Counted from the first letter of the stretch, positions 45,520 through 57,278 are shown. The stretch is 64,000 nucleotides of DNA from Coprinellus micaceus (GCA_951394405.1 OX596346.1:1984001-2048000); one strand, 5' to 3'. Numbers and translations: made by a program. The notes: a model not told the origin generated them from the sequence alone.

Positions 45520-46389
45520 ATGGCGAAAAGGCTTGCATACCGGAACTTCTACTTTACCGAGTGCTTGCCCTGCCCCCTTTGCTGCTGCCATCGAGTCTCA
45601 ATTGTGCATACGCTTAGGATAATAGGTGTCGTGATCGAAGGACCAGTTCTTTCTGCCCCACTGAGCATGAACTCGCAACGTGTTCTGCCTCGAGGCCAAA
45701 TACATCCCTCAAAGGTCAGATTTGAGCGTATCTTTGACTCAATAACCCTCATCCCCCCTACTCGGCTTGCTGCCCTTCAATTGAAGACTCCCATCTCCGC
45801 ACATTCCGAGTTTTCCTCCAGGTAGAGAAGCTCTGATCCACATCACCGGGTTCCCTCACATGACGTACGTCCACAACTTGGATGCTGATAAAAGAAGTGG
45901 CAAATGCTAACGAGGCTGCCTTTTCTAGCCCTTGTTATAGCCCCCCGCACAGAAGAATCTAGTGACTGCCGATCAGCTGGTCTCCCTCAGGCAGTTAGAC
46001 CTTCCCAGTATGTGTGGTGCACATCATGTACCAGTAGTATCGTGATTCTCCGCGGTCCTGATAAAACACCTAGCCCGTGTTTACAGCCTTCGCGCAGTGT
46101 TGCTACCCTCTTGCTTCCCGACCTCTCGATCCTCTCGCCAGTCCCGGTAGACAAGGCCACAACGTTCGCCGCACCGCCTCTATATTAAAGCTAGCCTTGA
46201 CGGACGGTGCTAATCGCCTTCATTTAGCCATAATCAAGCCTTCAAACCCAATCGAGCTCGACGGAGCTCGTTACCAAACAACCCATACCCGATTTCGCTC
46301 CTCTTGGATCTATTGTCTCATATAAGACGTGTCAAGCCTTGGAAAGACTGCGATAACAATCTTCCCTTCTCTCCACCAACTCCCTCCTT
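45520..46389. other. Gene-free stretch
   Basis: Plus-strand frames (for example 45520-45825 and 45904-46188) have no recognised domain and do not join convincingly. The right end is the promoter of the Ser-rich gene. Confidence 0.4.
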
Positions 46390-47409
46390 ATGACTGTATT
46401 CTCCAAGGTCGTCACGGGCGTCAAAAAGCGTATCCCGACCTCGAATTCAGTTGACAACGATGAAGCGTCAAGCCTTTCACCTTTATCCATCTCCTCTCAA
46501 GGTGCGGGGTCGTCGAACACGACCCAGAGGCGCCAAGCTCACAAGCAATCACCCGTCGCTCCTGATCTTCGGCGCTTCAGCGGCTTCATGAACCCCTTCC
46601 CCAACGTCCAGCCTGGAGGATACACGAAATACTACCAGGCGCGAGCAGCGGCGGCAGCTGGAGGCGGTTCGGATGCGAGCAGTGGAGGATCTGGGCCTTC
46701 TCCCTATGCGCTTCCATCGCTTTGCGAACTCAATCAGCGACCGCCGCCACCATCATCGAGGAGGCCACCAAGCATTCAGACCTCGGGGTTGCAGGGAAAG
46801 GGGAAGAGTCGGAGCTCGGGGTCGGGGTCATCGTCGCGGAGCCAGAAGGTCATTTCCAACTCCCATGTCGCGTCGAGCCCACTTACTGCAATCCCGGAGA
46901 CCTCGCTGGAGCAGGAGTCCTGGAGGGCACACACGTCGCACTCTCGTTCCCACAGTGCCCGAACCTCGAGCTCCCAGCCGCTGTCGCCGCTGAAGAGGCG
47001 CAAGGGCAGGATGTTGCGCACACCGAGTGTAGAGAAGGACTTTGCGGCGGCTGGTTCGCCTTCGGTGACGGCCCTTGGTCGGGCGCCTTCCGGTTCATCG
47101 TCCAAGTCCCGTTCGTCCCATCGTTCATCCCCTTCGACCGACTCTCATAGCACCGACACGTCGCTGGAGTACCCCCAAACTCCAGAGGATGCAAGCCCAG
47201 TCGTATTTCTGCCGACTACTCTTCCTCCGTCAGCATTCAAGTTTGGCGACCCGTATGCAAGCCACAAGATGCGGGATAGTGGGATTAGCATGGGTATGGG
47301 CATAGGTGTGGGTCTAGGGTTTACTGGAGACGGAGATTGGGAGCCATTCGACAGGCCAGACAGCCGGTCCACCTACCGAACGGCAAGAACCCATTTCGAT
47401 GATTTCTAA
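46390..47409 (+). CDS. Ser-rich low-complexity protein, function unknown
   Basis: A single exon of 339 residues starting MTVFSKVVTGVKKRIPTSNS. Composition is dominated by Ser, with Pro, Gly, Arg and His, including runs such as SRSSGSGSSSRSQK. Basic patches (LKRRKGRML) could be nuclear-targeting. A conserved-looking C-terminus reads MRDSGISMGMGIGVGLGFTG followed by an Asp-rich end. No catalytic domain is visible and most of the chain is probably disordered. The intact long frame and sensible start context support a real gene. Confidence 0.65.
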   Translation: MTVFSKVVTGVKKRIPTSNSVDNDEASSLSPLSISSQGAGSSNTTQRRQAHKQSPVAPDLRRFSGFMNPFPNVQPGGYTKYYQARAAAAAGGGSDASSGGSGPSPYALPSLCELNQRPPPPSSRRPPSIQTSGLQGKGKSRSSGSGSSSRSQKVISNSHVASSPLTAIPETSLEQESWRAHTSHSRSHSARTSSSQPLSPLKRRKGRMLRTPSVEKDFAAAGSPSVTALGRAPSGSSSKSRSSHRSSPSTDSHSTDTSLEYPQTPEDASPVVFLPTTLPPSAFKFGDPYASHKMRDSGISMGMGIGVGLGFTGDGDWEPFDRPDSRSTYRTARTHFDDF

Positions 47410-48078
47410 AACAAAGGCTAATATGTCTGCAATCGGTTTCGAGCTGGGCTTGATGTGATACTGGTGCTCTCCTGCTTCGACTTTTTTCGTCACCTATCTT
47501 CGTTCTTCGCGTCCCCTGATTCTCTCCGAAAGTTATTGGGAATCTTGCCGTATCCTTAACAACCTATGTATGCATATGCTTATCAGTGCCAGAGCTTCGT
47601 GTTATTATAGGCAATGTGCGCCCTCGTATTGGTAGTTTCTAGGGTTCATTATGTAGTCGTAGTACCAGCTAGTGGTAGTAGGATCGGTTGCCTGCTTCCT
47701 GTCACGTAGGGTCCCGTCGATGTATGTAGTACTTTCGGAAGGAACCACATCTTTCAAACATTCCACCTCAGTAATGACTTCACCCAAACGCCCACACTGC
47801 AAACGAATTCTACCTCAAGGGGAAGGGAAGGGGTGCCTGCCGATGTGATAGGAAGGAGGACTGTGCCATCGATCGCAGTAGGACAGATTGTATGTATCAC
47901 GGTCGTATCGTATGTTGGGAACGTGGTTGGCCTCGAAGAAAACGTGTTGAACGGGGTACTAGGAACGCGGCAAATGGCGTAGCGCAGTCGATGGTATACG
48001 ACCGGGAATAGGAATAGCATGACGGTAGATAGGTAGGTTATCAGCAATACATTGCACCATCGATGATGTAGAATGGAG
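47410..48078. other. Convergent intergenic region
   Basis: Lies between two 3' ends. A minus-strand frame (48047-47754) begins with a hydrophobic segment MLITYLSTVMLFLFPVVY, but no continuation is supported. Confidence 0.4.
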
Positions 48079-49420
48079 TTACAACTTCACCGGGCCAGCT
48101 AGGTCTGCTTCCTTCAAAATTGGGGTACCCTCCTCCAAGATAGCTTTCACCAGAGGGGCCACAGTCTTGCGTGTGGCGGTTGCATTACGCTGCTTGTAGA
48201 CCTTGCCTGCTGAGTTGGGTGGGAGGTGTCCGTTCCTCTCCAGTTTGAACTTCTTATGAAGCCTTGCGTCCAGCTCCGTGTTCCCTTCAATGCCTGCCCA
48301 GAACTTCGAAGCCAACGCGGGGACGTCAACCTTGCCCGTCTCGTCCGTGATGATAACGGCCATCTCCCGTTTGTGTGCACCATTCTTGCCCTTGAACGTG
48401 GTGAGGACACCAAGGACGGTCAATCCCCGATGTTTCATCCATTTCAACGACTCCTTCTCCAGCTTGCCCTTCTTTCCCCACACCTTTAGCGCCACCGGAA
48501 CTGTCGCCAGCCCAACCTTGATCGTAGGTTCACCTCCCATCCAGCGCAGAGTAAACGAGTACTCCTTGTAATCTCTGCGGAGAAGATCCCATCCGCTGAG
48601 ATGGCTCAGATCAGATTTGCGGGTTGAAAGCTCCTTGTTAAGAGACTTAATAAAGGGGACTTCATGCAAGGCATTCGGCATGGGAGGCTCGAAGTCGTCG
48701 AGCGAGGAAGGAGCAAGGAGAGGGACGAGCTTGGTAGCTGCCTCCCTGTCCTCGGCCGTCGCCTTTCCTCCAGGTTTGAACCCGTTCGTGTCGATCACCA
48801 TCGCCGTGAACAGCAGTGTGGCGAGTTCCTGCGGCACTTGGGTCGGCAGGTTCGAAGCCACGAGCGATGCGCAGCTGCCGCACAGGGAGATCTGACGGAT
48901 CTTTGCTGTGTCTTTATGCAAACCTTCGTCCTGATGGTGGTCGATAATACCGACGACCGTCCCACTGAACTGAGGAGGTAAACGGTTCTGATCCACCAGG
49001 AAGAAGTCGGTGGAGGGGAATTGAGGGACATCGGAGGTGGTTAGCAGTTCGGAGGCTGGATCGTGGATTCCTGTGAGGCTGAGGGCATAAAGATTTTCAG
49101 CACGCAGATTGAAGTCCTCTCTGCCGATTTGGATGAGGGGTACGGCCGGCTTCTTTTCAACCTGGGAGAGGAACCAAGCGTACGCGATCGCGCTGGCTAG
49201 AGAATCTAGGTCTAATCCAACCGTGAGACGGAGAAGTAGGAGGAGGAAGAGAAAAAGGATCCGTACCACCCGCCTCGTTTCCTAGAACTACTGTCCACTT
49301 TTTCTCATCACCGCCCTCCCTATCCTTCAAAAATGCTGACTTTGCATCGGTGAGGTACTTGAGAATGGCGGACGACGTCGGTGGAGAGAATGCTATCTGG
49401 GGCCCTACGGACTTGGCCAT
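48079..49420 (-). CDS. PPX1: Exopolyphosphatase, DHH/DHHA2 phosphoesterase (PPX1-like)
   Basis: Exons 49420-49267 and 49211-48079 join across GNEAG|DLDSLASAIAYAW to give 428 residues (yeast PPX1 has 397). The DHH-family motifs are all present: the N-terminal GNEAGDLDS metal site, DFFLVDQN, GIIDHH with the name-giving Asp-His-His, a CGSCAS segment, and MVIDTNGF. A DHHA2-type domain fills the C-terminal half (SDLSHLSGWDLLRRDYKEY, then MAVIITDETGKVD). It should remove terminal phosphates from inorganic polyphosphate in the cytosol. The start was set at MAKSVGPQ; in-frame ATGs up to 73 codons upstream would add an Arg-rich leader, so a mitochondrial form is conceivable. Confidence 0.92.
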
Positions 49421-49737
49421 GGTGGTGGTTGACGACGGCCTTCGCGAGCGGAGCCCGGGGATTATGGCTGGGATGCGATCGAGCCTAAACGCGGTCCTTG
49501 AAAGGAAGAGTGTACGAATTAGTCGCGCTATGGCGGCTGAAGTAGGGTGAAGGTGTGTGGAATGCCGGCGGAAGGCGAAAGCTTCATGACGGCCACTGTG
49601 AAGTAGGTGGTCGCATCGGGAAATGGAAATCAAATTCAAAATCCCCCCTATTCCCTCGGTGCTTTCATGGAAACAAATGGTATTATGAAGGACGACAGGA
49701 ATAGGACGCGACTAGATAGTATGGTGGGGCGAGGGTA
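49421..49737. other. Head-to-tail spacer between EMC2 and PPX1-like gene
   Basis: About 317 bp between the EMC2 stop and the PPX1-like start, both on the minus strand; it contains the PPX1-like promoter. Nothing else seen. Confidence 0.5.
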
Positions 49738-50827
49738 CTACTTCCTAGACACCCAATTCTCGACTAGATGGCGCTGTGTTTCCAATTCCTTGCCCTTGTA
49801 CGGGCTCAAAATACGCTCCGTAGCAAGAACATCCAAGGATTGCACATGTTTCGGAACCTCGGTTTTGGATGGCGATGTCGCGGTTCCCGCCCCATCTAGG
49901 AGATGGCGGGTACACTGTGTGCAATAAGTAACAGAGCTATGTGGATTGAGAGAGGCACATACCAACTTGATCCCCCACCATGTCCTGAGCGCAAGCCCAG
50001 TGGGAGGAGACGACTCTGGCGAATCAATGTCCCGTTCAATCATGTCGATGGCAAGGAGGAACATCTTTAGGGCAAGAGGGAGATCCCCGGATGAATAGGC
50101 GGTTTCTGCGAACTGCACGAATGTGAAGGGGTTCTGAGGGTTGAGGACGAGGGCATGGGAGAGGGCCTGTTGCGCCGAGGTGTATCTTCGATTGACTTTG
50201 TTAACCCAACTAGCGACGGGGGAATGAGAACTTGCTTACTGTCTATTTGAGACGTAGATGTCGGCCAATTCCAACCATCCTTCCGGGTCTGTGTAAAATG
50301 TGTCCAAATATTCGATGAGCTCTTCTGCAGCCTTGTCGGTGCTTCGTGCCCTGCGCAAAACAGATATCCGGCGCTTCCACGCCGCCTGAACGAGGGTCTG
50401 TTAGGAATATTATGCTACTCAGCAGCAGAGAATGGCACTCACGGCGTTCGTAGGGTCAGCATGGAGAAGCTCGTTGTAGTATTCGAGGACCGTCGTGATG
50501 GGTGCCGTAGCCTCCATTCGGATACCTGTCAGTACCTCCACCCGCGGTGAGGCGGGGAACCTTTCCGAAAGTTTCTGGAGGCAGACATCCGCAACGTCAA
50601 GCCTGTCCAAGTCAATGGCGGCCAGCGCTAGCTGCTCCAGAAAGGCCCATCCTGGAAACAACTCAGGGCCGAATATGGGTTCGGAGGTCGTTGACAATAC
50701 CTTCTTCATCCCTTGGGGCATTTCCAGCCTTTAGCAGTTCGGATCCAATCTTGAAGACATCCCGCGATTCTCTGGAGCTGTTGGAGCGATATGAGGCGAG
50801 CTTCTGGAGGGAGTTCGAGAGAGACAT
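49738..50827 (-). CDS. EMC2: ER membrane protein complex subunit 2 (TPR protein)
   Basis: Five exons (50827-50701, 50651-50443, 50397-50240, 50185-49963, 49914-49738) join in frame to 297 residues, the same length as the human protein. It is a soluble tetratricopeptide-repeat protein: FPASPRVEVLTGIRMEA, VLEYYNELLHADPTN, RRISVLRRARSTDKAAEELIEYL, TDPEGWLELADIYVSNRQYTSA, LVLNPQNPFTFVQFAETAY and LPLALKMFLLAIDM follow the order of EMC2 repeats. EMC inserts moderately hydrophobic and tail-anchored helices into the ER membrane; EMC2 forms part of its cytosolic face. The gene is divergent from FOL1, sharing a very short promoter. Confidence 0.9.
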
Positions 50828-50885
50828 GATCAAGCGCCGTTGCAGGTCCTTCGCATCGGTTCGACGCGGTGACGTGACGCAAGTG
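50828..50885. promoter_or_regulatory. 58-bp bidirectional region between EMC2 and FOL1 start codons
   Basis: Start codons of the two divergent genes are separated by 58 bp containing CG-rich sequence. Both transcripts must start within it or inside the opposite gene. Confidence 0.5.
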
Positions 50886-53733
50886 ATGTCAAATCAAGGT
50901 GACCGCGATACGGGCTTTCCTCCGTCCCACCATGTCCAAGTGAGCTCTCGCCGTGTTCTACCAAGGGCTATCACTAAAGGCACAGTCGATCTCAAGGAAA
51001 TGCAGACACGATCAGGATCAACGACTTGGAACTCGTCTTACCCCTCTGGAGTGGTGCCCAATGGCCAACAGACGAACCTAACGAACCCCTGCTCCAACCC
51101 GTGAGGTTCACTCTCGAAATCGAACGCGATCTCAAGACTCCGGCAGAGTTCGATGAGATAGAACCCTCCGTCGACTACCCATTTTTGGCAGACGGGTTGA
51201 AGAAAAAGCTATCTGCACAGTCGTACAACGGCCTGGACCCGATTGCGGACGAAGTATGTCAGTTTGTGGTGGACCACTACATTGGCGTATTCGAACGGTT
51301 CCGCGTTAGCCTGGTGCAGCCGAGGGCTTCTTTGCTATGTGACTCTCTGGGTGCAGTCTACGATGCTGTCCTGGTCCATGGACAGTGGAAGATGAACCGG
51401 GTGCAGCACACTGTCCATGGTCTCCTTGTACCGACCATCATCGGGATTCATCGTCGTGAACGGGAAGCACGCCAAGACACAAAGCTGACAATTGAAATGG
51501 CCACCGAGGACCTCGGTTGTCTCATGAACGCGCCGAAGAAACTGCCAAACGCGCCAAGAGGGCGTGCAATAGTGAGGCAGATGTACGAGGTAGACGGTCC
51601 AAGCAACTTTGCCAAACAATCGCTGAAAACACTTGCAGGCGATCTTTCACTCGCAGTATACGACTTTGGAATCGCTAGCCTCATACGTTGCAAAATTTGT
51701 GCTGACGATGGTCGTCGCCGAAGACACTGCTCCGGTTCAAGTCAAAGTCAGTGCCTCAAAGCCGCAAGCCCTCCCTCATTCAGCGAGTGCTGAGGTCGTC
51801 ATCCGTCGAACCGCCGCAGATTATGCCGTCCGCGATGACAGCTCCTCTGCCTCTACATCTCTTGAGGGCGGAAAGCCTGCTGATGTCGTCGATAACGCGC
51901 TGCGATTGGGACAAAAGCACACTGTCGTTCTCGCTCTCGGGTCTAACATCGGAGACCGTTTCCGCAACATTGAATACGCGCTTCGTCTGCTGGAGCAGCC
52001 AGAAGAGGTTCTACAAGGCATCAACCATGCAGACTCTCCTTCAGGATTTCTCCATGTTGTTGACACCTCGTTTCTGTACGAGACCCAGCCAATGTACGTC
52101 ACAGACCAACCAATCTTTTTGAATGGAGCTTGCGTGGTGCGTCACGCCGTCGTTCACTCACTTCCCTACTCACAACTTGGGAAGGTGGAGACGAATCTCT
52201 CGCCGTTGACTCTTTTACGCCATGTGAAGGAGGTGGAGGGCATCGTAGGACGAGTGCCGTCGATCCGGAATGGCCCCCGTGCTGTCGATGTGGACATTGT
52301 ATTCTACGGCGACTTGTCTTACGACACTCGTCCGAGTGCCATGAGAGATAATTTCGACAACTTGGAAGGGCAACTTGTCATCCCGCATCCACGACTATAC
52401 GAACGGGAGTTTGTCATACGACCTATGAACGAGTGCGTCACTTCGTCTTCAGCATGGCGACCGAACTAACTCGGCTCGATCCAGCATCATACCCGACTAT
52501 GCCCACCCTTCCCTGAAGAAGACCGTTCGAACAATTCTCCAAGAGTACAAGCGACCACTGAACGAGCAACCAATGCACAAGGTCGTCCCATTCCCGAAGC
52601 TCCCCTTGTCCCCACAAGATACCATCACCGATTTCCCTTCCATCTCACCCGTTCCCCACACTGCCGCCTTCTGGGCATTTAGCACCGAACCGCCTTTGAA
52701 ATTCAAGACGCAGCTCATGGCGACGCTGAACACAACGCCCGACTCCTTCTCTGATGGTTCCAAGCACAATACACTTGAGGCTGGCATGGAGTATGTCTGC
52801 GAGTCGGTCGCGGCTGGGTGCTCGATTGTTGACATCGGTGGGTACTCGACCCGCCCAGGTGCCCCGTTTGTATCAGCAGAAGAGGAGGTTGAGAGGGTCG
52901 TCCCCTTTGTGAAGGCCATCCGCTCGGACAATTCTCCTTCCACCGCAGAAAAGACGGTCAAGCCCATGAAGGACGTCCTAATCAGCATCGACACCTTCCG
53001 CCCAGAGGTTGCTCGACCTGCAATCGAGGTGGGAGCTAACTGTATCAACGATGTCTACGCGTTCTCAGGCGAGAAATCGTACGGGGAGTTGACCGAAGAG
53101 AAAAAGGAGCGGAGCGAGAAGGTCATGGAGGAAATGAAGGCGATCTCTAGGGAATATGCGACTCCCGTCGTGCTCATGCATTCGCGTGACGATGCGGGCC
53201 AAAACAGGGACTATACCACGTATAGAGCGGCTGGACCCCAGGAATCTGTGGTAGAAGGTATTAGGTTGGAGTTGGGAGAGAAGGTGGATAAAGTTGTGAA
53301 GGGAAAGGGAGGTGTGAGGAGGTGGCTTGTGATTGCGGATCCAGGAGTTGGGTTTAGCAAGTCTCTAGAAGGGAACCTCGAGACGCTAAGGAATGTCTCT
53401 AAAGTCACGGTCGACATCAGGGTCGGCGAAGGTGTGTAATCCAAACCCTCTTTTCTGCATGAATCTTGACGATGAAAGTCTCTAGCTGGCCAAAGAAGAC
53501 GTAATTCATTGCGTGGATACCCTCAGCTAGTTGGGTCTTCCAGAAAGTCGTTCCTTGGTGCCATCTTGTCTAAAGGACCAGACGGCCGAGAAACCGCCCC
53601 TGTCGAGCGAACGTGGGCGACGGCCGCCGCAGTGGCTTGCGCGGTGCAGCAAGGCGCCTTGGTTGTGCGCGTACATGATGTGAAGGAAATGCAGGATGTT
53701 CTCAAAGTGTCCGACGCGTTGTGGAGGTCGTAG
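50886..53733 (+). CDS. FOL1: Trifunctional folate synthesis enzyme: DHNA - HPPK - DHPS
   Basis: Six exons (50886-50898, 51006-51589, 51639-52136, 52185-52432, 52485-53431, 53486-53733) join in frame to 845 residues (yeast Fol1 824). Residues 1-270 are two dihydroneopterin aldolase units (TIRINDLELVLPLW; YTTLESLASYVAKFVL; VKVSASKPQALPHSASAEVVI). About 290-460 is hydroxymethyl-dihydropterin pyrophosphokinase: VVLALGSNIGDRFRNIEYAL, FLNGACVVETNLSP, GPRAVDVDIVFYG and IPHPRLYEREFVIRPM. The rest is dihydropteroate synthase: MATLNTTPDSFSDG, IVDIGGYSTRPGA, ISIDTFRPEVA, CINDVYAF, VLMHSR, IADPGVGFSK and GSSRKSFLGAI. The enzyme makes dihydropteroate; the last domain is the sulfonamide target. The 13-nt first exon (MSNQ) is the least certain part; without it the coding region would start inside the aldolase strand. 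Confidence 0.93.
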
Positions 53734-54045
53734 TAGGAATTGACCGCATTGTTTGGCCATGTGGGTCCAGTGCCATCCTTCGCGTCCCCCTTGTACCGTC
53801 GCCCATAAAATACATGGAAATTGTTGGTATTCATCCTACGGTTGCTAATGAACTCTTGTCCCTTTTGGACAATTATAAGCCAGAGGGTAAGTATCAGTCT
53901 TTCGAGGAGAAATGCAGTTTCAATGGGTGGCCCGTGCGCATCACCAAGACGCCGGCAGATGCCGAAACCTTATCGCTCAAACTATGCAGCCGTTTTGGGT
54001 GTGTCTGTTCGTCGTTGTCAACGATCTCCTCATCGTCAAGTCAAA
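53734..54045 (+). other. FOL1-eS30 intergenic region
   Basis: A 312-bp gap holding the FOL1 3' end and the eS30 promoter. An ATG frame at 53814 (MEIVGIHPTVANELL) is open for 95 codons but has no recognised domain; probably 5' untranslated or chance. Confidence 0.4.
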
Positions 54046-54599
54046 ATGGGAAAAGGTACGTCCTTGCTCTTCATGTTTCCCCCGACCTGCTCAGACCGTG
54101 AATTCTGACGAAGAATGGTTCCATAGTTCACGGTTCTCTTGCCCGTGCCGGTAAGGTCAAGTCGCAGACCCCCAAGGTCGACAAGCAGGAGAAGAAGAAG
54201 ACCCCCAAAGGTCGTGCCAAGAAGCGCATTCTCTACAACCGTCGGTGCGTAGAAATTATGTTCCGATTTTGGAGATTTGGAGTGCTAATTAGCTTTAACA
54301 GCTTCGTGAATGTCACCCTCCTCCCCAACGGCAAGCGCAAGATGTGAGTCCTCCTCCCCCAATCCCATTCCCTGGCTCCTCCTGCTCTCGGCACTCGTAA
54401 CGGTCCAAACCCGTGCTTGCAAGCAGTCTATGTGATGATATCATATTTTGCATAGTTCACACTGAATCTCTATGTTGAACCTAGCATCTAACGTCTTTCG
54501 CTCCTATCTGATCCTCCCATCCCCTTCTTACCTCAACCACTCCTTCCAACTCGTCACTGACACCTCCCTTTCCTTAGGAACGCCAACCCCGAGAAGTAA
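54046..54599 (+). CDS. RPS30: 40S ribosomal protein eS30
   Basis: Exons 54046-54055, 54127-54244, 54302-54343 and 54578-54599 join to 63 residues starting [20 protein letters not shown], continuing with the Lys-rich centre and ending in [15 protein letters not shown] plus MNANPEK. This is eS30 of the small ribosomal subunit, in the stand-alone form without the ubiquitin-like FUBI leader of animals. The 3-codon first exon with an intron directly after MGK, and the tiny last exon, are typical of ribosomal protein genes. The third intron (234 nt) is much longer than the others and may host a small RNA. Confidence 0.96.
54425..54515 (+). ncRNA. Candidate C/D-box snoRNA in the third eS30 intron
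   Basis: A C-box-like GTGATGA lies at about 54432 and CTGA boxes at about 54464 (D'-like) and 54509 (D-like), an 80-nt spacing usual for C/D snoRNAs, inside the only long intron of a ribosomal protein gene. No convincing terminal stem was found, so support is weak. Confidence 0.22.
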
Positions 54600-55058
54600 A
54601 ATACTCCCAACCGGAGCTTTATCTCATTCCACTGTACGATCACAGCCTCAATGGCTTGAACGACGGGACGACGCTTGACGGGAGGGACAAAACGCGGGGG
54701 ATATGCTAGGCGGACATGTTCTTCTCGTCCTATCTCTTTTTTGACTCTATGTTGCAACACCCATGCAATCGACTACCACTATGCCGCCTATGCCAGCATG
54801 AATACACCACCCACTCATCAGCCCCGTCAGTCCTGAGACCTCGAAAGCTTCCCCACCCATATGAGCGCGAATTCGCTGTTGGAATGGATGAGACGCCCTT
54901 CGTGACTCCGGATTCTCTTCATACTCGGGTGCACAGCAGGCACTCGGCCGCCGCAGTCGTCAGTAGATTTAATGATCGCCCCATGAGCAAGGTGACATCA
55001 TCGCGCTCCCAAACGCTATATCATTGCCTTTTTTCCCTGTCATCGTATTTCGCGAACC
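54600..55058. other. Intergenic region
   Basis: 459 bp with no supported gene; presumed eS30 3' end and promoter of the next gene. Confidence 0.5.
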
Positions 55059-56260
55059 ATGGAACCCTTACCAGTCGACACGAACCACCCAGCCGTCCGA
55101 GACTATCTGTCTTTGGTGCGGCTGCAGGTGCTGACCCCTCTTTCGCTTCTCGTCAATATCGCGGTAGTGGCGACATGCGCGCTACTCGTCAATCCCTCCA
55201 TTGGTGCGTATTCCAGAGCGCAGTCATGTCGCAGAAGGCTTGATGCTTCATGCAGGGGGAATCTCCAAGCTGCACCCTACGGCAATATCGCCTCGGCCGT
55301 CTGTCATTGCCGCGTATGTTGGGGCGATATATCTGGGACAGATTGGATACTGTCTATTGCTGGTCATGGCAAGGAAACCGGAGACCAAGGTACGCAGATC
55401 GCCCGTTTCATTAAGCGATGAGGCTTATCCCGAAGCAGAGGGCTTTAGTGAAAGGCGTTGGGTTTTCGCTAGTATTTGCTAACTTCACCATGGCGTTCTG
55501 GGCAATTGCATGGGTATGTGGTCCAACAGAGATTTACCAGGGCAACCGTCTAATCGACGCACGCATCCTAGGTTATGCAATGGTTCCTGGTTGCTACGAT
55601 TACCCAGGGAATCCTTTTACTCTTCCTGTTCTATTCCAATCTCGCGCTACTCATCTACCACCCTCCTGACGGTTCTCGTCCTCTTGACACCGCCCTAATC
55701 CATGCGCCCATGCGTTTCTTCTTCGTCTTACCCTTGACAATCCTCTTTCCATTGTCTCTCTTGTGAGTCGAAGCATCCAACCTACAACTCTGTCAACGCC
55801 TGACTTTCCTCCCTCGTAGCATCACGCTGGGTTTCACATACTTCCCGCCTCCTGGAGAGGGTCCTCCGAGAGAATATAGCAAGTGGCACGCCTGGACTGG
55901 TTTCGGTATCGTTCTAGGGACAAACCTCGTAGCCCTCCTTGTCGTGATGCTGAGGAGGGACATTGTATGGTCGGCTGCTGCGACGTGGATTTGTGTCAGC
56001 ATTTGGAGTTTGAGGCCGAAACCTGCTCCCGTTTATGTGGGTTCCCACCTCGATGCCTTGGTACTCCCGGTTTACTGATTGGCGGGTTTTCCGGAATGTA
56101 GATCACTGTAATCGTGTTCACGGTGCTGCATCCTCTTGGGCTATTTGCCTCCTTTGTATACGACAGCTTCATCAAGGAGAGGAGGAGGCAGCCTGTCATG
56201 CTGCCACCCGATGAGGAGCGCGCGCCGAGGCAAATCGACGAGGACGCGACTTGGGGTTGA
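55059..56260 (+). CDS. Multi-pass membrane protein, function unknown
   Basis: Six exons (55059-55203, 55235-55389, 55439-55513, 55572-55762, 55820-56036, 56102-56260) join in frame to 313 residues. About eight hydrophobic helices can be counted: VLTPLSLLVNIAVVATCALL; AAYVGAIYLGQIGYCLLLVM; GFSLVFANFTMAFWAIAWVM; WFLVATITQGILLLFLFYSN; FFFVLPLTILFPLSLFITLG; GIVLGTNLVALLVVML; WSAAATWICVSIWSL; VIVFTVLHPLGLFASFVY. The N-terminus is short and the C-terminus is a basic then acidic cytosolic tail (KERRRQPVMLPPDEERAPR). No transporter or enzyme motif is visible. It resembles uncharacterised fungal membrane proteins; a function is not assigned. The second intron is only 49 nt. Confidence 0.75.
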
Positions 56261-56514
56261 ATGGGTCACCAGTTTCCTTCTATCGTACGGCTGTATTCCG
56301 CTGTGGTATCCTATGTAATACTATATCAACACGCTTTCCGTGACCGGCGCTTATTCAAGGTCCTTGACATTCAAGCATTTGATCGCCGCCTTTGTTCAAT
56401 TGTTGTTGTCACCCAATAACCGCGATCAATCCTTCTTTGCACTCAACCACCACCATCTTGGAGCAGTCAAGCGTCCGCGCCAAGTCCACGCACTGCTCAT
56501 GGTTCGACCGCACC

Positions 56515-57278
56515 ATGGAAAGAGACGAGACTGCTGAGCCTGCTGCTAGCACCCAATACGATGCCCGGTTCACAGTACACAACTACACCACGGCAACGGC
56601 GGGTATTGAGTCTGCGGAATTGTTGTCCACTGCGCAACGGTTGGTTCAGGCGGCCTCGACAAGGCGTTCCAAGGGGGAATGGGTCCAGGTGGAGGAGCCG
56701 GAGACGCTAATCTGGATTCCTAGTGCGTCGTGCCGTGGTACATTTTGATGAAGTGCTAATCATTCATAGGGAACCTGTACGCATACAGCCCGCCCACACC
56801 GGAGGTCATTCTCGAGAAACGCGTGGAAGTTCCTGAGTTGAAGGAATGGGGCTCAGCGGTTGGACTTGACGAGGTGTGGGCGATGTCCGAGCTAGAAGAG
56901 TTTGGGAGCGCAGATTTCTCGGTCGTTGAGGCTGGGACCGCGCAGAAGGGACCACGTCCTTCGGAGCCAGGCCCAACGCAGCATCACGGCACAGACACAG
57001 AGCCAGAGCCCAGTTCCCCGAAGGCGAGACGAGTTAGCCCACCCGAAGGCGAAGTGCGACGACAGAGTACACCACCAGATAGGACGGGGGCACATGCCGT
57101 GGAACGACCAGGTTCAGCGTGTCCAGAGCCGAGCTCCACGAACACTAAGCGTGCACGGTCGTCAGACTCGGAAGGTCAGGCATTACTGCAGGCCACACCA
57201 GCGCCCGAAGGTCGGCCAGTGAAGCGGAGGAAGGTTGACGACGGGCCGTTGCAGGGTGTGATACCACGGGTTCGTTGA
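56515..57278 (+). CDS. Unrecognised acidic/Pro-rich protein with basic C-terminus
   Basis: Exons 56515-56722 and 56770-57278 join in frame to 238 residues. The first half is mildly acidic and folded-looking (ESAELLSTAQRLVQAASTR; WVQVEEPETLIWIPR). The second half is disordered, rich in Pro, Ser and Glu, and ends in Arg/Lys patches (KRARSS; RPVKRRKVDD) that could serve nuclear import. No domain was identified. It is followed after 67 bp by another unknown gene on the same strand. Confidence 0.55.

Noticed and set aside
53814..54100. Ubiquitin-like leader fused to eS30, as in animals
   Set aside because: The upstream frame has no ubiquitin-like features and is out of step; eS30 starts at its own ATG with MGK.
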